Shown here one piece after another: positions 37,302 through 50,345 of a stretch of DNA of 64,000 nt; position 1 is the stretch's first letter, and every line of letters begins with the position of its first letter. This stretch comes from Chinchilla lanigera (Eukaryota > Chordata > Mammalia > Rodentia > Chinchillidae), in the NCBI RefSeq assembly GCF_000276665.1, contig NW_004955446.1, positions 7,315,835 through 7,379,834 of the forward strand, given 5' to 3'. The translations under genes were made by a program, and so were the position numbers. The notes under the pieces were generated by a model. That model was given only the letters and a program-made list of their open reading frames with translations. It was not told the origin of the DNA and made no database searches.

Positions 37302-37336
37302 TTCTATGGGAACAAAAGTGTTCTATGGGAACAAAA
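37302..37336. repeat. Short direct duplication
   Basis: ttctatgggaacaaaa occurs at 37,302-37,317 and 37,321-37,336. Confidence 0.85.
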
Positions 37337-37944
37337 CTCAAATTATACTACATATGAAAGGGAACATGAATTTATAAAATGTTATAATTTAAAATGATAA
37401 CATCTTTGATATATAGAAACTAGGTATATGCTTTCAAAATGCATATGTGAGAAAGATACGATGAAACGTTGGTCTTAGAGAAGCAGGTCAATAGAGAAAT
37501 AGGCCAATTTTCTAAAATATTTAAATTTCTAAAAACATTATTCCAAATCCATACAGTCTTACAAATGTAATATATAGGATAACTCTGAGCTTCACAGTTC
37601 CATTAATTTCTTTCCATAATTTATAATTCTATTGAATCATTTTTTTTTCTGTTGAATCATCTTTGATTTGATGAATATTAAACACTTGAAAGGCTGAGTA
37701 TATTGCCTTTGAGTCAATTAAATGTTTTTGAAAGACCACAAAAGGATTTAACAAATAGAAGTGAAATTTGGCATGAAGTATGTTTCTGAACCCCATATCC
37801 TAGATACCCAGAAAGATGTGACCATGTAACAGTTTATACCAGAATAAACCGCATGTCCCCCAAACTTCAACATTATGTTGTAACGGGAATTTGATGTTTT
37901 AAAATGTTCGAAGTTGAATTCAGTTCAATTCAATTCTGTTTTTT

Positions 37945-38022
37945 GGGGGAGGGTACTGAGGATTGAACTCAGGGCTTCATGCATGCAAGGTCCACATTAC
38001 CACTGGGTTATACTCCCTCTTC
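37945..38022 (-). repeat. Old ID-like SINE
   Basis: Reverse-complement pattern 'ggattgaactcagggcttca' to 'accactgggttatactccct'. Confidence 0.7.
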
Positions 38023-39369
38023 CAGCATATTCTTTTTCACAGTCAGTTTTGTAACATGCTGAGAAACAATTCAGACCTAGCAACTGCTACAGTAATATCT
38101 AAAGTTGAATATATTGCCAATCTCTTTAATTAAACTACATTTTCTAGCTTTACAAGTAGAACTGCCAGGATGAAATAGTAAGTTATTAAATCCCCCTTTT
38201 TCAGTATAGAAGAGAGAAAAAAGGAGGGAACTGCATAGATCCCCAAAAGGTATTTTGTGTGCAAACTCAGGGCAAGGCCTGCTGGATTAGTAATCAAAAA
38301 TGGATTTAACCTGGCCCAGATGGGAAAAAGAACCCAAAGGGTAAATAACTGACAGCACTTAGGTTAGTATGCTAGCGCTGGGTTGCTAAGAAATCCATTA
38401 GGATGAAACAACCGCCAAGTGAGTTATGCTTTAGCAGACGCTGCTCCTGCTATGTGTTCTTGCCAATCACTAGTGTGCCTCTGCCAAATCAATGTCACAT
38501 TTAATTTATTCTCATTGAAACCTATTGCAAACATCCTTTGATCAATTACAATAATGAAAATGTACACTGAGTTTTGTTGTTTTGACATACTTCTTGAACT
38601 TTCCGCCTGCATCTTTTCCAAAACATTTCTAATTGCAAGAAGTTGATCTCACTAGTTCTTATTATTCAGCGGGACAATTGTAAGGTTTGTTTATATTCTT
38701 TGGGGGCTGGAAATTTCTGGCATTGAGGTTTTTTCCTTTGAACTTGAGCCAGATTAATTATTAAATCTCTAAATGTCACTAAAATGAAGTAATCACAGAG
38801 CTCAAGTCATTAGTTTTGCAGGTGGTATTTCCTTTTATATAATAAATGAACTTCAACATATATGAAAAAAAGGACCTCTGAGCATAAAGACACAATTATT
38901 TAATTGAAAAAGAAATTTAGCAGTTAAACATTAATAAAAAATAATTACAGTCACTTAAATTTAGTCCTATTTAATTGAACTACCCTGGTGGGAGACAAAG
39001 AAAACCTTGCTCCCTTAGAAAGGGAAAGACCATAATCCTTGGGAGGAAAGACAATGTCAGATTTCCATGGCTGTGGGGGCTTGTCCTCTGAGAGAAGGAA
39101 AGAAAAGTCTGTACCAAGAGCCTTGGTAGAGAGAGGAGGCTCCATCAGTGAGTGATTGCTAACATTTAGCGAGCTCTTATGTGCCAACTAATACAGGGAG
39201 AAGAGTTCTGTCTGAGGTTGAAAGGGAAGAAGGTCTGGGAATGAAGAACAAGAGAGACACAGGGAAGCTGCAGTTCAGGCTTCAGAGTCTGCCCAAGAGA
39301 ATCAAAATATCATGGCTGGAGGTTGCATTCATCAGCACCCGATTCAGAGACAACAGGGGCTGTCACCCT

Positions 39370-39480
39370 CATTCATTCATGCATTTTATTCTTTCATTCA
39401 TTCAATAAATACATATTGAGCACCTGCATTTCAAGGCTTCTGTTCTTAGGGAGCTTCCTTGGGGGAAAAAGAGTATAAGC
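39370..39480 (+). repeat. Ancient dispersed repeat fragment
   Basis: 'cattcattcaataaatacat' followed by 'attgagcacctgcatttcaa' and 'cttagggagcttccttgggg' is a common ancient mammalian repeat pattern. Related text recurs near 39,600 and 41,697. Family left open. Confidence 0.45.
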
Positions 39481-39669
39481 AAAGGAGTTAAGTTGCTGCA
39501 GTGTAGGCATAGCAAGGAGTCAAGATAGGGAGAAGATGGATAAGCACCATTGACTATCATGTACCTAATGCATGAGTCCTTTCTATTTTCCCATTCACTC
39601 ATTCACTGGTTCATTCATATATTGATCAAAAGCCCCTATGTGCCAGAGATAGAACTATGAGATGGAACT

Positions 39670-39790
39670 TATTACATTCTGGCCTCACTGGCTTCTCTGT
39701 TCTTCAAACATACTGCACTTCACTTGGCCTCTTTCTGCTCTCTGCCAGAAAGGCTTTCCCTTCAGTTCTTTACAAGGCTACATGAACCTT
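39670..39790 (+). repeat. L2-like fragment
   Basis: 'cacttcacttggcctctttc' and 'tctgccagaaaggctttccc' resemble the conserved L2 3' region. Confidence 0.45.
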
Positions 39791-40129
39791 ATGCTGAAGG
39801 GAAGATCAACAACTTAAAGACAGATTCTTTGGCTAAGCTGTCAACATTTACTTTGTTCCAAAGTCAAGACTCTAACTAGGTATATAGTCAAAGACGTTTA
39901 GCTTCCATTCTTGTTCTTCTACCTGGTATCCTCCCTCCTACTGTTCTTATTAATTTTCCTTATTTTCTTACTGTTCCTTTTATACAATAAGAAAGCATAT
40001 TTCTGACTACCTCCATCCTTACACAAAAGGTGCTATCAACTGTTTTTCATCTCGATAATATCACAGCGTATCTTTGGAATTCCTTTTTAGCCTCCTGGGA
40101 TTCCACCGTCTGGCTATGGTTTGGCTTAT

Positions 40130-40260
40130 TATCAGATACCACGTGGCATATTTTTGCAAGATAATTTTAAGGCGATTTCTAGAAGTCAAATTGCTGAGGC
40201 AGATAGTAAATGCAAATGTTTTTTGCAGGCCATGAGGAAATGGGTTTCAACAGCCCTTCC
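40130..40260 (-). repeat. Probable old L1 3'UTR fragment (antisense)
   Basis: 'gcgatttctagaagtcaaat' followed by 'tgctgaggcagatagtaaat' resembles the antisense of L1M-type 3'UTR. Short and diverged. Confidence 0.4.
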
Positions 40261-41696
40261 CACCCCTTTCCTCCTGTGTGACTCCTGTACTCAGTGCTCA
40301 GAATAATGCTTAGAACATGATAGGTGTACAATATATATATTTGTTAGATGAATGAAATGGGCTTGGCAGTTTTACTTTACTCACTCCTGAGCAGATTAAC
40401 TTTGAAAGTTGAACTTGGATTATAAATTGAAGTCTGAACATCTGGGCATCAAGGATAAATCATATTCCATCATTAATAAAATAAGCTCTGATTCTAAATT
40501 ACTGAAAGGCCTTCTCATAATGTTGAAAATACACTAAGATCCTGAAAATTGAGAAAAGATAGGTACACATTTATTTATGCTCTTGGGAATTTATGCTTTT
40601 CTTTCTTTTTTTAAAAATCTATGTGGTAAAAATGGCTCAATGAAATACTTTTGAAAATTAAGAAAAATTACTCCTCTTCCTCTTTTTTCTTTTTGTATCC
40701 TTCACTTGTCAATCAGTAAGTATTTGCCTTAAAATGTATCATCATCCAAATAGAGATTTTCTAACTGAGAAAGAGGTTAAGAATGTTAATAATCGACCTA
40801 CATTTTTGGACCCAAACCACTTTTCAGACAAAGTGTTATATTAATGGTTATGTTCTCTGCCTAGTCCACATTAAGCAATTTACCTACAGTGTAGCACATC
40901 TGCAATAAGAAATATAAAGATGACAGACAGAAGCTATGATTGACTGAAATTTGAAAACAGGTTGCTGAAATTTCAGAGGGATTGTAGTGGTATTTTCCGA
41001 AAGAGGCAGGGATACTGCTGAAAGGCAGGTAGTCACTTAAAATGTAACTTGGACTCTAATGTCCTTCTCTCCAAGATAGGGCAAGCAGTTCCCTTAGAAT
41101 TGGAGATGGTAAGAGTAAGAAGATAGGTTAAACAAAAGGGTGGGACAGTGGTAGAGGGTGGAGAAGGTGATTCTGTCAGCAGTGCAGTAGTCAGATGAAC
41201 AACTTGGCACCAATAACAATGTCACTTTACACAATGTGAGTAGCACTGTCATTTGGGGCTACTTGTAGTAATTACACTGGAGGGGAGGGGAACTCCCTGA
41301 AGAATAGCAGCTGATGAAATTCACTGAAATGAAATTGTGGGAAGGAGGAAAGTTAAACAGAGGAACCATTTAACATCTCTTCTCCTAAGAGATCTGAATA
41401 GGCTAGGATATTAATTAGGATGATAGCATGAGTTCTAAAGCCCATACGGTCCAGCATAAATTTAGGTATCAGGGGTAGCTCGGAAGCCAAGCTTCCATTA
41501 GGAACCTACCAGGAGAAAAAAAAAGGGTAAGGGATGTCCTTGATATCCCAGTGATGGAGACAAGATGAACAAAAAAGTCAGATGAGAATTTTCATGGGAC
41601 TTAGGGGAGGGCATCAGAATGGTCACCAGAAAATAAGAACAAAGGCAAAGGGAAAACAAAGGCAAAGAAGGAACTTACCAGGAGACCAATCCTTCA

Positions 41697-41860
41697 GTAT
41701 CATTGAGCACTTGCTCTGAGGCAGGCATTGTTGAGATCCTGCAGATGCAGTTAGGGTCAAACCATAGTCCCTACACTCATGCAGCTTAAATTTTACAAAC
41801 TATAAACAGGCAGATCAGTAACACAGCAAGTGAATATAAGTAATCAGGTGACCTGTTGAT
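41697..41860 (+). repeat. Ancient dispersed repeat, longer copy
   Basis: 'cattgagcacttgctctgag', 'gcaggcattgttgagatcct', 'cactcatgcagcttaaattt' and 'aaacaggcagatcagtaaca' stand in the order known for a widespread mammalian repeat. This is the longest copy of this type in the window. Confidence 0.5.
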
Positions 41861-43232
41861 TATTGTTTCCCAAGCCTTCGTGTTTTAATTAGCCTACCCT
41901 TTGTGTCAACTAAGAAACAGGAAAACTAAAATGGTATGAGAATATTTGCAAAGGGATAAACAACCTTTCTGGAGGTCTAGAATTTTTTTTTCTCAAAATG
42001 AAAATCTTTTTTCACCTATAATGGTAATATATTTTAAAACAAACACAGAAGCCAGAAAAATAGCAGAGTAGAGACTAGTAGCAAAATATAACCTCTTCAG
42101 GATCTGGAATCAAAACACTTGGAAATCAACAACTTGGAGAAGAAAAAAAAGAAATAGGCCTCTAAAAACTGGAAGGGCACTGATAGGAAAGCTAGACACT
42201 ACAGAGAAGCTAGAGAAGTAGAACACAATACAGAGAAAAGAACGAAGCAGTTTTGAGGCAGGAGACTAGGGCATGGCAAAGCTGGCTGGGGAAGTAGCCA
42301 TCACCTGTTAATTAATTCCAAAGGGGGTTGGGTCTGAAAGTGTTGGCATTAAGGCCAGCAGACTGCTTGATCTCCCACACTGCTGCTTATATATCCCCAC
42401 AGAACTCAGTAGTCTGTTTGGTTTCCCCATTTACCAATGTGGGCAGGGATACAACTCAACTTGAATGGCTGCCACAGCTTGGAGTGTATAGACAGGGATC
42501 TCTGAAGCAGGGAGGTGCAGTAGCAGGGGTGGTGCCTCATAAACTGTAGGCCATAAAGCTAGGCAGAGAAAGATATGACTTGCTGTGAACAGAAAAACAC
42601 AGAAACTGGATCTGCAGAGTGACTTCAGGCCTAGGGTGGACATTGCTGACTGACCACACCCCAGAGGAAAGGCAGGGCAGGATCCAGCATTCACACACAA
42701 AAACATGAGCATGGAAAAAAAATAAGACTTAATAGTGACTCACCAGCCCTCTCCCATATCCAATAGATTCCAATACTGCTGCATGGAAAGAAACCACTCA
42801 TTCAAAAACATGGAGGAATTTTTTTGGACTCAATTTTTTCTTTCTTCATTGTTTCTTTTTTGGGTGGGGTTGGGTTTTGTCTTTTTCACCTTTATTTTAG
42901 TCTCTATTTTCTTATTCTTTTTCATGTTCATTCTTTTCTGTTAATTTTATCTCATTCTGTTTTACTCCTTAATAGAATCCTTTATATCACTTTTCTGCCC
43001 TACTTTTTCTTTATTTTTCAAAGTTCATTTCTCATTCCATATCCACTCCATCTTTACTGGGATTACTATTAAGCTTTAGCAATCTTGCAAAATTTAGTTA
43101 ACTATGCTATTATTATTGACATTTTTTCTATTGTTAATGATGGCATTATTGTAGCATTTAAAGATGTTTACTCTATGTCAGTAATTGTAGTGTCTTCCTT
43201 TGGGGTTAAGGATGGTGCAGTGGTAGCTTCTA

Positions 43233-43370
43233 TTTTTTTTTTTTTTTTTTTTTTAGACAGGGTCTTGCTATGTAGTTCAGGCTAGTCTCAAACTGGCACT
43301 GGTCTTCTAGCCTCAGCTTCTTCAGTGCTGTGATTTTAGGTGTGTGCACCCACCAAACCTGGATTCTATT
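43233..43370 (-). repeat. B1-type SINE inside the L1 5' region
   Basis: A T run of 22 is followed by 'agacagggtcttgctatgta' and the rest of a reverse-complement 7SL body. Short direct repeats around ttctatt flank it. Confidence 0.88.
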
Positions 43371-45007
43371 GGTTCTTACGGTATGTTAATATTCAGTCCC
43401 TCTTTGACTCTATTATTGTTGCTGATTGCCAGGGTGGCATAGTTGCCATTACTGAGTTTTTACTATATGTCAATATCTGGTTTGTCTTTGTGCCATCAAT
43501 ACTGCAGTCCATTTCCAGAGAACTAAGCAGTGGACTAATTACATTGTAACCTTAACTCTCTCAAATTAACAAAGGTGGTTCAACCTTGGGAGAGAGGCAA
43601 AGGCCTATAGGTAGGCACAGCCAGAGTGTATCACTCAAAAACAGACATCAACAAAAAAAGTGTCCACACTAGCAAAAAAAAAGTTGCTAGCAAAATAGAA
43701 ACATGAGAAGACAAGGCAATAAAATGTCTCCAAAAACTTCCAACTCCTCCAAAGCTGATCCCTCAAAGCTGGGGCATCAATGGGGAGGAAATCAAAAGCC
43801 AAACAGCTGAATTATACTTAGTGTTTAAAGAGGAGGTGGAGCAAACAAATAAACAGATCAGTAAGGTTCTCAGTGAGCTAAAAAATGATATAAAAACTAA
43901 ACAATGGACATAATAAACAAAATGATCAGTGATATTACAAAAAACACTGACAAAAAACTAGCTGAGTTAAAATGATACAAAACATGAATGACCAGTTGAG
44001 CAAAGAATTAAGAATCCATGAAAAGGTACCAAACAGAAATACAGTAGATTAAATCTTCTACTGGAAGTATAGGCAACAAAAGTGACCAGTGTGAGGACAG
44101 AGAATCAAAACTAGAGACAGGGCTGATGCAGGTGACCATATACTCAGAGATACCTTAAACACAAGAGAACATGAAAAATAGATCTAAGAACTGCTAGGTG
44201 ATGCAAAGAAGATTAATCCAAGATTAATTGGAAGTAGTCAAAATTGGAAAACAGCACAAATGACATAAAAACCTGTTTACAGAAATAACAGCAGAAAATT
44301 TTCTGAATGTAGGGAGAGAATTAAACAGTATGTGAGGCATCTAAAAACCCAGATTGCCAACATCAGAGAAGAACTTGTCCCTGACACACCATAGTCAAAA
44401 TCCAGAGGACCAACACAAGGACAAAATCTTAAAAACTGTTAAAAAAAAAAAACCAACAAACCACTTATTTATGTAAGCCCACTAGAATTAGAGAAGACTT
44501 CCTAACATAGACCTTACATGCCAGGAGAGCTTAGAGTTAAGTATTTTGAGCTCAAAAAGAAGATAACTTCAAATTCAGACATATACTATAAAACTACCTG
44601 AAAATAATGGAGCAATAAAGTATTTCTATGAGAAAGAACACCTTAAGAAATTCATGAACACCGAATGTTTGAAAAAGTTAACAACTATATACTCCAAATA
44701 GACAATGAAGCCAACAATGCCAAAAATTCTAATGGAAGGTGAGCAGTTAAGCAGAAGAAAGGGAACCAGCAACAGGAAAGTAATACAATGACAGGAATAA
44801 GTAAATAGCTTTAAACAATAAATCTCAGTGGGAATGGTCTTAACTCCTCAATCAAAAGATTAGCAGATTGGATTTTAAAAAACCCCAGTGATATGCTTTA
44901 CATAAGAAACACATTTAATCCAAAAAGAAATTCATAGACTAGAAATCAAAAGATGGAAAACAATATTCCTTGCATTAGGAACCCAAAAGCAACCAGAAGT
45001 AGCTATC

Positions 45008-45376
45008 ATGTTTTCAGATAAAGCAAACTTCAAGCCAAAACTGATTAGAAGAGGCAAAGAAGGTGACTGCATATTGGCTAAGGGAACAATTCAACAGGAG
45101 AGGATAACAATTATAAATTTATATGCACCAAACACCAGCACACCCAAGTTCATAAAACAGACACTACTAGATATAAAAGATCAGAGAAATATCAACACAA
45201 TTATAGTGGGGGAACTCAATATGACACTATCACAAATAGCAAGATCAGCCAGACACAAAATCAACAAAGAAATATCAGAGTTGAATCACACCTTTGAAAA
45301 AAATGGGCTTAATATATATCTATGGAGTCTTCCACCCAAGAACAACATAATATATATTCTTCGCAGCAGCACATGA
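45008..45376 (+). pseudogene. L1 ORF2 endonuclease remnant
   Basis: A 122-codon open stretch reads as the L1 apurinic-type endonuclease domain, with the landmark INLYAPN (residues 37-43 of the stretch). Where functional L1s have a GDFN catalytic motif this copy reads GELN, so the acidic metal-binding residue is changed. A stop follows at 45,374. Non-functional. Confidence 0.85.
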
Positions 45377-45694
45377 AACTTTCTTGAAAACAGATCACAT
45401 GCTTGCCCATAAAGCATGCATAAGTAAATGGAAAGAATCAAAATTATCCCATGCATATTATTAGATCACAGTGCAGTGAAACTAGAAATCAGTGGCAAAA
45501 TAAAATCCAGAAATTCTGCAAACATATAGAAATTAAACAATACATTCTGGAATAATCAATGGGTTATAGGAGAAATCAAGGAAGAAATTAGACAGTTTCT
45601 AGAATGAAATGATAATACCAGTGTAACATAACAGAATCTAAGGGACACAATGAAAGCAGTCTTACTAGGGAAATTTAAAGCTGTGAATACCTAC

Positions 45695-46215
45695 ATTATG
45701 GCTTATATCTAGATAACCCCCAAAGCCTCATGCACTGATAGGTGGGGCTTTGGGGACATGATGGGATCATGAGTGTGTGATATTGGATCATGAGTGTGTG
45801 ATATAGAATTAGTCTGCTGATGGGTTTATACCTGAGTGTGATGCTGGGAAGTGAAGCCTGATGAGAGGAGGTGGGTTGCTGTCAGCATGGCCTGGAGATA
45901 CACAGAATAAGAATAAGGATAGATACACAGAGACAGAATAAGAATAGATAGATATAGATATAGATATAGATATAGATGATATAGACATATAGATATAGAC
46001 ACAGACATAGACACAGATATATAGATATCCTGCCTTGGGCACTTGCTGATTTCTGCCTGCCATGCCATGAATTGAATCTCCTCTGCCCTTCCACCCAGCC
46101 TTGGAGGCAGCTGACTATGGACTGAAACCACTACAAATTGTGACCCCAAATAAACCTTTCCTCTTTTAACTTAGGGTGTCGAGTATTTTGTCCCAGAAAC
46201 AAGAAAATAACGAGG
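45695..46215 (+). repeat. 5' LTR of a MaLR element inserted in the L1
   Basis: It begins 'attatggcttatatctagat' and ends near 'aagaaaataacgaggg'. It is homologous along its length to 48,050-48,493, sharing 'catgagtgtgtgat'-type repeats, 'tatggactgaaacc' and 'aaataaac.tttcctc'. The extra length comes from an internal GATA/TAGATA repeat. Boundaries are good to about 5 bases. Confidence 0.85.
45935..46027. repeat. (TAGATA)n-type microsatellite within the 5' LTR
   Basis: Repeated gatata/gatagata units pass into gacatagacaca. Absent from the 3' LTR, so it expanded after insertion. Confidence 0.88.
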
Positions 46216-46336
46216 GCTGATTTTGGTACCAGAAAAGTGAGGTTGTTGCTGTGACACTACCTGACCATGGAGTTCAGAAGCTTCTGGAACTGGCCTGTGG
46301 AAGGAGTTTGGAAAGGCTTAGAGATACCAGCTGGAG

Positions 46337-46438
46337 GGCTGGGGATTTAGCTCAGCGGCACAGCACCTGCTTGGCAAGCGCAAGGATATGAGTTCAATTC
46401 CTGGTACCAGAAAAAACTGGAAAAAAAAAAAAAAAAAA
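46337..46438 (+). repeat. ID SINE nested in the MaLR element
   Basis: ID body and A tail. A 17-base direct repeat with one mismatch (agagataccagctggag at 46,320-46,336; agagataccaactggag at 46,439-46,455) frames it. Confidence 0.95.
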
Positions 46439-46930
46439 AGAGATACCAACTGGAGAGCAGCCCTAGAATGCTCTGAGCCATGTCTGGTAGGAGATTCTGG
46501 TTAGAGATCAGAAGACCAGGATGCTAAGAGAAACGCAGCCAGTAAAGACTAGGCTCAGGAGGTTTAAATTGGAAAGAAGGAGTCTATTGGCAGTTGGACT
46601 CCTGGCCATGCATATTACACTGCAGCAGAAAATGTGTCTGAATTTCATTCATGCCCTGAGAACTTGCTGGAGACTGAGACTTTGGGCATTGGACTAATTG
46701 ATCTGGTGGAAGAAATTTCAAGGCAGTCTAACATTGAAGCAGTGGCATGACTATTGCTGAAAGCTTTTAGCTAGCTCTACCTTGAGTCTCAAGGGCAAAT
46801 GACCCAGCAAAATGATTTAAAATGTTTTGAGTTTCACCAGAAAGAAAACTCTGGTAAAGTTGTGCTCTGCAAAGGTGGAGCAGAGAACTTGGCTGCTGAA
46901 AAGATTAGCATTAAAAAGTCAAGTACTAAA

Positions 46931-47113
46931 ACCTGGGTGTGGTGGGGCATGCTTGTAATCCCAGCACTGGGGAGGCTGAGGCAGGAGAAGCATCATGAGT
47001 TCAAGGTCGACATGGGCTACATAAGTGAGTTCAAGGCCAGCCTGCACTATATAGTGAGACCCTGTGTTCAAACCAAACGAAACGAAACGAAACCAAACGA
47101 AACCAAACCAAAC
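46931..47113 (+). repeat. B1-type SINE nested in the MaLR element
   Basis: 'ctgggtgtggtggggcatgc' to 'agtgagaccctgtgttc', then an (AAACG/AAACC)n tail from about 47,075. caagtact flanks it at 46,920-46,927 and 47,114-47,121. After the tail, gtactttgaaa occurs three times (to 47,166), a small local tandem expansion. Confidence 0.9.
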
Positions 47114-48049
47114 CAAGTACTTTGAAACAGGTACTTTGAAACCAAACCAAACCATGTACTTTGAAATAGAAAAGATAGTCTGAGGGTATCAGGAAGTAGC
47201 AGGCTCAAAATTGCCTTTGAAGGCTCAAAATTACAAAGGTGAAAGACTTTACTTTGGGAAGCAAGCCCCAGGACACTATGTCCCAGAATGACAGTGGCCT
47301 AGGGAATTTTTTTCTCAGGATTGGAGTCACAGCACTCAGCAATCCAGGCACTCCACTCCTACAGCCAAGGGAGAATGAAGCCCGGCTACTGCTCCAGCTG
47401 GAGGCAGACCTTGGCGTCATTTACATGGTACAGGTTTTAGGTACATGCAGAATGTATGAGTTGTAGCTTCAGAAAGGCTTCCACTTAGATTTCAGAAGAA
47501 AGCCAATGCCTTCCGAGAGGCACATGCCCCTGAGGGGACAGTGTGTGAAGATGTGGGTGTGAAACTGAACATGCACTAGGAATGTGGATCATCTGAGGAA
47601 AGCAAGGAGTAAGCAAAGCCAGCCCAAAAGGAAGGCCAAAAGGGCTGTAACTACCAGCAGTACTATAGGGACAGAACCAACACCCAAGCTCTTGAGAATT
47701 CATATTCCACACGATTACCCTGGGTACTCAACATGGAACTGTGGGAATTAATGTTCGCCCTGCTGGATGTGATCTTGCTTTGGTCCCATTGCTTTCTATC
47801 CTCCTATTTGTACCTTTTGAAATAGGAATGTTTATCTTGTGCCATTATATGCTGAAAGCACTTTAACTTTTTTTTTTCATTTATACAGGGCCTTGCAGCT
47901 AAGAGTTTGCCTTAAATCTCGGAGTATGATTTGGACTTGGACTTTTGAGCAATACTTAAACTGTGAGGAATTTTGCAACTCATAGAGACGGAATAAATGC
48001 ATTGTACATAAAGGGATGTGTATGAGTGTTTGGGGGTCAAGGGTAGAAT

Positions 48050-48493
48050 ATTACAGCTTATCTCTAGATGTCCTTCCAAAGCGTCATGTACTCATAGGTG
48101 AGACTCTGGAATGTGACTGGATCTTGGGTGTGTGATACCGGATCATGGATATGTGGTACTGGAATGGCCTACTGGTTGGTTTAGCGTAGTTCTCAGTGTG
48201 GATGATGAACATAATGAGGAGGGAAGACTCACCCTCAGCGTGGGTAGAAACAACCAATAGGCTTGTAGTCCTGATGGAATAAAAAAGGAAAGAAGAAGGA
48301 AGTCTCACTGCTTCCTGTCTGCCTCACCACAAACTGTTTCTTCTGCTGTGTCCCTCTGCCATGCCACCCTGTGCTAGAGCCAGCTAAGTATGGACTGAAA
48401 CCTCTACATATTGTGAGCTAAAATAAACTTTTCCTCCTTTAACTTATGGGTATCAGGTATTTTGTCTCAGCAATAAGAAAGCAACTAAGACAG
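48050..48493 (+). repeat. 3' LTR of the MaLR element
   Basis: It begins 'attacagcttatctctagat', contains 'tatggactgaaacctctaca' and 'aaataaacttttcctccttt', and ends 'gcaactaagacag' at 48,493. L1 ORF2 sequence resumes at 'cccatatcacacaaacagag'. Homologous to the 5' LTR. Confidence 0.87.
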
Positions 48494-50280
48494 CCCATAT
48501 CACACAAACAGAGCAAGGCCAAATAAATAACTTAATGATGCACCTCAAGGTCCTAGGAAAAAAAAGAATAACCCACATCCAACTTAGTACAGGAAGGAAA
48601 TTATAAATATCAGAGCAGAAGTTAATGAAATTGAGACTAAAAAAACCAATACAGAGAATTATTGAATTGAAGAGCTGGTTCATGAAAAGAACAAACAAAA
48701 CAGACAAATCCTTAGCCAATCTTACCAAAGAAGGAAAGAAAAGCTGCACATCAGTGTAATGAGAAATGAAAAAAGTGACATCAAAACAGACACTGCTGAA
48801 CTCCAGAAGATTATTAGTATGACTTTGAAAACCTCTAATCTAATGAATGGGAAAATCCAAAAGAAATGGGTAGATTCCCATACACATATAAATTGCCAAA
48901 ACTGAACCAAGAAGACATAAAACCCCCAAATAATCCAATAACAGAGAGTGAAATTAAAGTAGTAACAATAAAAATTAAAAAAAAAAAAAACCTAACAAGT
49001 AAAAAAGACCAGGATCCAATGTATTCACTGTTGAATTCTACAACTTTAGGGAAGGGTAAGACCAATACGTCTCAAACTTCTCAATGAAATTAAAGGAGTT
49101 CTCCCAAAATCATTCCTGGAAGCTACCATTACCCTGATTTCAAAATGAGACAAAAGCCCAGCTAAAAAAAGAGAACTACAGGCTAATCTCTTTAATGAAC
49201 ATAGACACAAAAATCCTCAATAAGATACTGGCAAACAGAAAGCAATGGATTATTAAAAAGATTATCATGATCAAGTAGGCTTCATCCTAGGGATGCAAGG
49301 ATGGTTCAACATACACACAAAAATGGAATACATCACATAAACAGATGCAAGGACAAAAACAAATGGTAATCTCAAGAAATGCAGAAAAACCTTTTGACAA
49401 AATCCAACATCCATTCATGATAAAAATCCTTAAAAATAGATGTATCTTTTATTGCCATCTGATAAAAACCATTTATGACAAATCTACTGCTAATATGATA
49501 TTGAATGGGGGAAAGCTGAAAGGTTTCCTTCTAAAGTCATGAACAAGACAAGGATGTCCACTAACACCACTCTTGCTTAGTAGAGCACTCAAAAAATTAG
49601 TGAAAGCATCAATCAGGCAAAAGAAAGAAATAAAAGGGATATGCATAGGGAAGAAAGAAGTCAAACTGATAGTATTTAGTGATGATATGATGCTTTGCAT
49701 ATAAGACCTAAACAATTACACCAACAGATTCCTAGAATTAATACCCAAATTCAGTAGTATAGCAGGATTAAAATCAATACACAAAGATCAATAATGTTCC
49801 AATAATAGAATCAGGGAAACAATACCATTCACAATAATGTCAAGAAAATTTAAATACTTAGGAATTAACCTAACCAAGAAAATGAAACACACCCACAATG
49901 AAAACTATAGTACTCTGAAAGAGAAGATTGAAGAATACACCAAAAAATGAAAAGATATCTTATGTGTCTCTATAGGCAGAAGTAATATTGTCAAATAGCC
50001 ATACACTCCAAAATGACATATATTTTAATGCATTTCAAATCAAAATACCAACAGCATTCCTAACTGAACTAGAAAAATCAGTCCTAAAATTTATATGGAA
50101 CCAGAAGAGACTCAGAAGACCAAAAGCAACCCTCGGCAACAAGAGCAAAGCAGGGGGCATCACAGTCAAAGATTTCAAGTTGTCTTACAAAGCTATAGTG
50201 ATAAAAACAGCCTGATACTGGCACAAAAGCAGACATGGAGAGCAATGAATAGAATAGAAGATGCAGAAAAAATCCCAGGC
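48494..50280 (+). pseudogene. L1 ORF2 reverse-transcriptase remnant
   Basis: Frame-broken reading of the L1 RT. Landmarks are an AEKPFDKIQHPFMIK-like peptide near 49,383-49,425, 'CPLTPLL' near 49,555-49,575 and the catalytic-type FSDDM at 49,675-49,689 (L1s usually have FADD). Stops and frameshifts both before and after leave it inactive. Confidence 0.85.
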
Positions 50281-50297
50281 GTGTTTGACTAGCTGAT

Positions 50298-50345
50298 TTT
50301 TCATTTTAGGTGCTGGGAATCGAACTCAGGACCCTGCGCTTGCCA
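50298..50345 (-). repeat. Very short truncated ID with target-site duplication in the L1
   Basis: 'ggtgctgggaatcgaactca' then 'ggaccctgcgcttgcca' is only the 3' half of a reverse-complement ID. gactagctgat brackets it at 50,287-50,297 and 50,346-50,356. Confidence 0.88.

Larger units (their letters stand above)
46216..48049 (+). mobile_element. Internal region of the MaLR element
   Basis: The sequence after the 5' LTR, 'ttttggtaccagaaaagtga', followed by 'ggttgttgctgtgacac', is the typical MaLR internal start. About 1.6 kb remains after subtracting one ID and one B1. No open pol-like reading is expected or seen, since MaLR elements lack one. Confidence 0.75.

Noticed and set aside
45809..46149. 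Three minus-strand ORFs with repeated Ile/Tyr/Ser residues
   Set aside because: They are translations of the TAGATA microsatellite in the MaLR LTR.
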